Assembly: GCA_020636045.1 (NCBI GenBank) | Contig: JACJYP010000001.1 | Coordinates: 604,001-668,000, forward strand | DNA from: Lewinellaceae bacterium | Lineage (GTDB): Bacteria; Bacteroidota; Bacteroidia; Chitinophagales; Saprospiraceae | DNA: 64,000 nucleotides | Direction of reading: 5' to 3' | Notes under the pieces: model-generated | Databases searched by the model: none | What the model was told of the DNA's origin: nothing | The model's input: the letters and a program-made list of their open reading frames with translations, nothing else | Part shown: piece after piece, positions 60,716 to 64,000 of the stretch | Layout of the letters: each line of letters begins with the position of its first letter | Position numbering within the stretch: the stretch's first letter is position 1 | Translations under genes and position numbers: made by a program

Positions 60716-63573
60716 TTCTTCAAGTTTTCCAGCCGGTTAAGAATTGCAGCCTTGACCTCGGCAAAATCGTTCTCCCGCAGGATGGCATTGGTTTTTGCAT
60801 TCATATCGGTCAACCAGTCCACCAACTCTCCAAAATTCCGGTTTATGTCCTTTGTAATATGGTAACGCCTGGATTGAGCCGGGGTAATATTTTTGGTGCG
60901 CTTCCGGATCAGGTTTTCCCATTTTTGCTCTTCCGATTCCCAATAACTGAAATACTGTTCCAGCATATCCGGGTCGTCGAATCGAATGGATTCAACCCTG
61001 ACCGGCAGTATCCGGGTACTGAAAAGGTCTTTTTCAAACTTACAGTTCCGGGCGATTTCGTAGAGTTCAAACATGCAGTAGGGAGAACGCACATACTTGT
61101 CGCTGACAAAGACCACGATCAGGTCACCGCGCCCGATTTCAGACATAAAATCGCTGATCAGCTCGCCGTACCCTACATCCTTTTTATCGCGCCGAACGTC
61201 AAAGTCGTCCTTCAGGAGTGATCCGAAAAGGTCGTCTACTACCTTTTCACGGCTTTCACCTGTTTCTTCGCCGTCGCCCCAGGCATAGGAAAAGAATATG
61301 GCAGGCGATGATTTTTCTTTCATTTTTGGTCCGGCAGATAAATGTTCGCTGCCGAAAAAGTGAAGAAAGGCTTCCACCGGCACCGCACTTCCGTCCAACG
61401 CCCTGGTTTTCTGGCGATCGTCCGCTACATCGGCGGCGAGTGTTTCCCAGGCGACAAAAGGCCCTCCGGCAGCAGCGATTTCCGTTTTTGCATTTTTGCC
61501 CAGTTCCCTGAATGCTTCGCAGATCTCCTTTTGCAGGGAAAGCCCGGGCGCCGAATCGTCCGTTGCGACGGCCAGCGTATTTTCATCCTCCTTCACCACG
61601 CTGCATTTCACTTTTTCGGCATTGGTAAAGCAGATGGCGTCCTGCCAGTATTGTTTTCTCGAAAACGGTCCGTAGCGGCTCAGGAAATTGATCATCAGGT
61701 TGTCGGGCATGTAGGTCGAAAAACGAAACCTGAAGGCCGGGCTCACATCGTCCATAAATATATCGTACAGGCCGTTCTCGCCTTTTTTTGGAGCCCGCGG
61801 CAGGTATTGCGGCGACACCCACACACCCGGCGTGTCGCTGTCTTCAAAGATCAGTTCGAAGTTGCGCAACAGTTCGAGCAGCCGCAGGCGATCTTCCGGT
61901 TTGTGGTCAGGAAGCGTTTTTTGCAGCCAGGCCTCGTCTATGATCCCCTTTCTTCCGCGCAACGCGTTCTCTTTTTTATGGTCGCGCAGTTCGTCCCCGA
62001 TCAGGCGGTACACTTCCGCGGTCAGCCAGTTCGGATCGATATAAATGACATCCCGCAGCCGGTCCTTGTCGAAATAGACGACCACTCCGCTCCGGCGCAG
62101 GAAGTCCAGCACCGAGTCTTCCGTGCCGGCAACGATGCGGCTTGTCTTGCAAATTTCGTCGAAACGAGGCCGCGGGATCACGGGCATTTCCGCGCGCAGG
62201 CGTTCGATGTCCGCGATGACCGACTCGTAGTTCCTGGGGAATTTCTCGCCCAAAAAAGGAATGGAGCTGTTCAGTTTTTGCGCCAGCAGCTCTTTTAATT
62301 CGGGCAGGCCGAAATCCTTTTTTGCGCTGAAATAGAGGCATTCAGCCTCGAACGGCGCTTCCTGGTATTCCGTTTTGATGCTGTCGCGTTTGCCGTCGCT
62401 GTGCGTATGCACCATCAGGATCGGGCTTTTTGGGCCGTATCGCCGGATGCTGTCCAGCCAGTATTCGCAGGAACGCCACTTGTCGTCCGGGTATTTCTTC
62501 CGGTGCGCTTCCACATTTTGCGGCGCCGTCCAGGCGAGGATGTACAGCGCATCGTCGGAAAGAAAAAACTGGTGCGTGGCGTAGAATATCTCCTGCCCGC
62601 CGAAATCCCAGACACCCGCATTCAGGGAGCCTGTTTCGATGCCGGGCAGGTCTCGCCGGGTCAGTTCGCCGAGGGTGACCCCGTGCGTGTAGGCTTCGTT
62701 TTCGTCGAATTTTTCTCCCTTGAGCCGTTTGAACATCGAGGTTTTTCCCACGCGGCCGTTGCCGACGATGATGATCTTTACGCGGTCGTTGACGATCTCG
62801 CCTTTTTCCAGGTTTAACTGGTAGTCGCGCACTTTTTCCCAGGAACTGGCAGACTCGTCTTCCGCGATGAGTTCTTTTGGCAATACCTTCAGCGGATTTC
62901 CGTGCAGGTAGAGCGCTTCCATGCTGTCAAACTCAACCAGATCCGGCAGATATTCCAGTTTGTTGTTCCGCAAATGCAGAATCTCCAGCGCCGTCAAGGG
63001 ATCGATAAAACGCAGCGTTTCGATCTGATTGTCATTCAGGTACAGGTACTTGAGTGCATGGTAGGTGCCCTTCAATTGGAAGGAACTCAACTGGTTGCCG
63101 CTTGCGTCGAGCATCACCAGGGCCCGGCAGTGACCGATGGTCAGTTCGCGGAGTTTGTTTCTGCTGATATCCAGTTTCCGGAGCCACAGCAGGGAAGGCA
63201 GGTAGAAGTGCTCGAGCGCGCATTCGTTGAGGTCGAGCCATTCGAGCGCAAGGGTGTGGATGGTCGGCAATTCGAGCTGCCGCAAACCGGCGTTCTCGCT
63301 CAGGTCCAGAAAGCGCAGGGTGGACAGTTCCGCCGGAAAACGGAGTTCCGTCAGCGCGTTTTCGCTCAGGTTGAGCGCCTGCAGGTGGGTGGCATCCTTC
63401 AGGAAGGCGAGCTGCTTGTCGGTCAGTTCGTTGGAGCGCAGGTTCAGGCCGGTGACGTTGCCCTGCCCGTCCCGGGCAAAAGTGTTGCGGCTCCGGTATT
63501 TCATCAGTGCTTCCAGGTCGGGCTGTTCTTCGAGTTGGAAGCCGAGGTGTTTTTCAATGGCTTTTATTTGCAT
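60712..63573 (-). CDS. LRR-ROC-COR-TIR protein (intact bacterial ROCO)
   Basis: 953 residues. Leucine-rich repeats span about 40-235 (TGLNLRSNELTDKQLAFL, KYLYLNDNQIETL, EILHLRNNKLEYLP). The ROC GTPase begins at about 265: P-loop GNGRVGKTSM (271-280), switch VWDFGGQE and a nucleotide motif reading VHTHSD in place of NKxD. A COR domain (about 430-740) mediates dimerisation. The C-terminus from about 757 is a TIR domain: FFSYAWGD, then VVFVSDKYVRSPYCMFELYEI with the glutamate at the usual catalytic position, followed by a 100-residue helical tail. It is cytosolic; NAD+ cleavage on activation is the likely output, by analogy with TIR immune proteins. The FGE-fold gene follows with a 4-bp overlap. 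Confidence 0.9.
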   Translation of the reverse strand: MQIKAIEKHLGFQLEEQPDLEALMKYRSRNTFARDGQGNVTGLNLRSNELTDKQLAFLKDATHLQALNLSENALTELRFPAELSTLRFLDLSENAGLRQLELPTIHTLALEWLDLNECALEHFYLPSLLWLRKLDISRNKLRELTIGHCRALVMLDASGNQLSSFQLKGTYHALKYLYLNDNQIETLRFIDPLTALEILHLRNNKLEYLPDLVEFDSMEALYLHGNPLKVLPKELIAEDESASSWEKVRDYQLNLEKGEIVNDRVKIIIVGNGRVGKTSMFKRLKGEKFDENEAYTHGVTLGELTRRDLPGIETGSLNAGVWDFGGQEIFYATHQFFLSDDALYILAWTAPQNVEAHRKKYPDDKWRSCEYWLDSIRRYGPKSPILMVHTHSDGKRDSIKTEYQEAPFEAECLYFSAKKDFGLPELKELLAQKLNSSIPFLGEKFPRNYESVIADIERLRAEMPVIPRPRFDEICKTSRIVAGTEDSVLDFLRRSGVVVYFDKDRLRDVIYIDPNWLTAEVYRLIGDELRDHKKENALRGRKGIIDEAWLQKTLPDHKPEDRLRLLELLRNFELIFEDSDTPGVWVSPQYLPRAPKKGENGLYDIFMDDVSPAFRFRFSTYMPDNLMINFLSRYGPFSRKQYWQDAICFTNAEKVKCSVVKEDENTLAVATDDSAPGLSLQKEICEAFRELGKNAKTEIAAAGGPFVAWETLAADVADDRQKTRALDGSAVPVEAFLHFFGSEHLSAGPKMKEKSSPAIFFSYAWGDGEETGESREKVVDDLFGSLLKDDFDVRRDKKDVGYGELISDFMSEIGRGDLIVVFVSDKYVRSPYCMFELYEIARNCKFEKDLFSTRILPVRVESIRFDDPDMLEQYFSYWESEEQKWENLIRKRTKNITPAQSRRYHITKDINRNFGELVDWLTDMNAKTNAILRENDFAEVKAAILNRLENLKK

Positions 63574-63803
63574 ATTTCTACCGGGGATTACGTCCCGAAG
63601 GGCTATAATGAACAGATCGTCACTGCATTAGGCATGCAGGGTAAAATTAGGCGAAAATCTTTAATTCGCCGGCGGATGTGCGTCGCGATCCGCCCCCGGC
63701 CGGCCGCTCCGGCCCCGCTGTCCGGAAAAGATACCCGGGCAATATTTCCGGAGACGCCCCTGCCGAATTTTTACCCCGTCTAAATAAGCGGGCCCTGCAC
63801 AGG
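63574..63803. other. Intergenic region upstream of the ROCO gene
   Basis: No supported gene in the 412 bp up to 63985. On the minus strand TAATTTTA near 63640 is one mismatch from a -7 box and could drive the ROCO operon. The rest is GC-rich spacer with small dyads (cctgcatgcctaatgcag near 63630). Confidence 0.35.
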
Positions 63804-63840
63804 TTTTCCGAACGAAAATGTCGCAAACGCGTTCGGAAAA
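63804..63840. promoter_or_regulatory. 11-bp inverted repeat adjoining a promoter, operator-like
   Basis: ttttccgaacg (63804-63814) is repeated exactly inverted as cgttcggaaaa (63830-63840), 15 bp apart. The right arm ends 1 bp before the -7 box at 63842-63849, so a dimeric protein bound here would cover the -33 region. Confidence 0.55.
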
Positions 63841-63841
63841 G

Positions 63842-63849
63842 TAGTTTTG
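63842..63849 (+). promoter_or_regulatory. -7 box TAGTTTTG of the gene starting at the window end
   Basis: Matches TAnnTTTG. It is directly preceded by the inverted repeat 63804-63840. It would transcribe rightward toward the ATG at 63986 with about 130 nt of leader. Confidence 0.5.
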
Positions 63850-63985
63850 TTCCGCCAAAAACACCCGGGCGGCCCTTCAAAACCGGCGCGAAGTTCCTTT
63901 CTTTGCGAACTTTTACAACCCTTTCAGCCGACCGCCCCGACGGACCGTTTCTCTACAAACCCTTTCACTTTCTTCACTCATCCCT

Positions 63986-64000
63986 ATGAGTTGGTTTACC
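63986..64000 (+). CDS. First codons of a gene running out of the window
   Basis: ATG AGT TGG TTT ACC encodes MSWFT. The position, about 140 bp behind a -7 box, fits a real start. MSWF/MGWF openings occur in acetyl-CoA carboxylase beta subunits (AccD) of Bacteroidota, but five residues cannot identify the gene. Confidence 0.3.

Overview
The window looks like a chromosomal segment of a Bacteroidota bacterium, most likely from the Saprospiria/Lewinella side of the phylum (the class-level placement is inference). Evidence: a PorP/SprF type IX secretion protein, the gliding protein GldG, a TamL-type Omp85 lipoprotein, a bactofilin next to AtpZ, Bacteroidota -7 boxes (TAnnTTTG) in front of many genes, and almost no Shine-Dalgarno sequences. 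Coding DNA is fairly GC-rich, so long antisense ORFs are common and were discarded. No rRNA, tRNA or CRISPR array was recognised.

Layout. 0-6.2 kb: end of a GH20 hexosaminidase, an outer-membrane protein, an MFS exporter with an acyl-CoA synthetase 1 bp downstream, and a fatty acid desaturase. 6.2-10.3 kb: DinB, a small membrane protein, AtpZ overlapping a bactofilin, PorP/SprF and a coiled-coil SHOCT protein. 10.5-14.4 kb: leftward run deoC-SPOR-rodA-tgt, preceded by a small promoter-terminator unit. 14.7-21.5 kb: uvrA, a DUF433/DUF5615 toxin-antitoxin pair, then an LRR-ROC-COR-TIR gene whose AT-rich LRR section is frameshifted in all three frames. 21.5-36.2 kb: flavin/2Fe-2S reductase, gabD, TonB receptor, GH3 ligase, fbp, an MlaF-like ATPase, a large VCBS/ASPIC lipoprotein and an M20 amidohydrolase. 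36.5-42 kb: a 1358-residue protein laid out like mammalian soluble adenylyl cyclase, then a beta-CASP hydrolase. 42-54.8 kb: fructosamine kinase, S1/P1-like nuclease, gldG, hpt, rnhB, tamL, an rRNA/tRNA methyltransferase, a NarL-type regulator and an M23 peptidase. 55.2-59.4 kb: mazG, rpsO, pnp. 59.4-63.6 kb: remains of an Rpn-type nuclease gene, then a two-gene operon of an intact LRR-ROC-COR-TIR protein and a C-type-lectin/FGE-fold protein. The window ends at the first codons of another gene.

The most system-like locus is the ROCO-TIR plus FGE-fold pair (59942-63573). The genes overlap by 4 bp. One has sensor repeats, a GTPase switch and a TIR effector. The other has the fold used by variable ligand-binding proteins of diversity-generating retroelements, and it lacks the cysteine pair expected of a true formylglycine-generating enzyme. 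A second, broken ROCO-TIR gene lies 39 kb away directly behind a toxin-antitoxin pair. This suggests a chromosome that repeatedly gains and loses TIR-based immune or self/non-self genes. Function is inferred from domains only.
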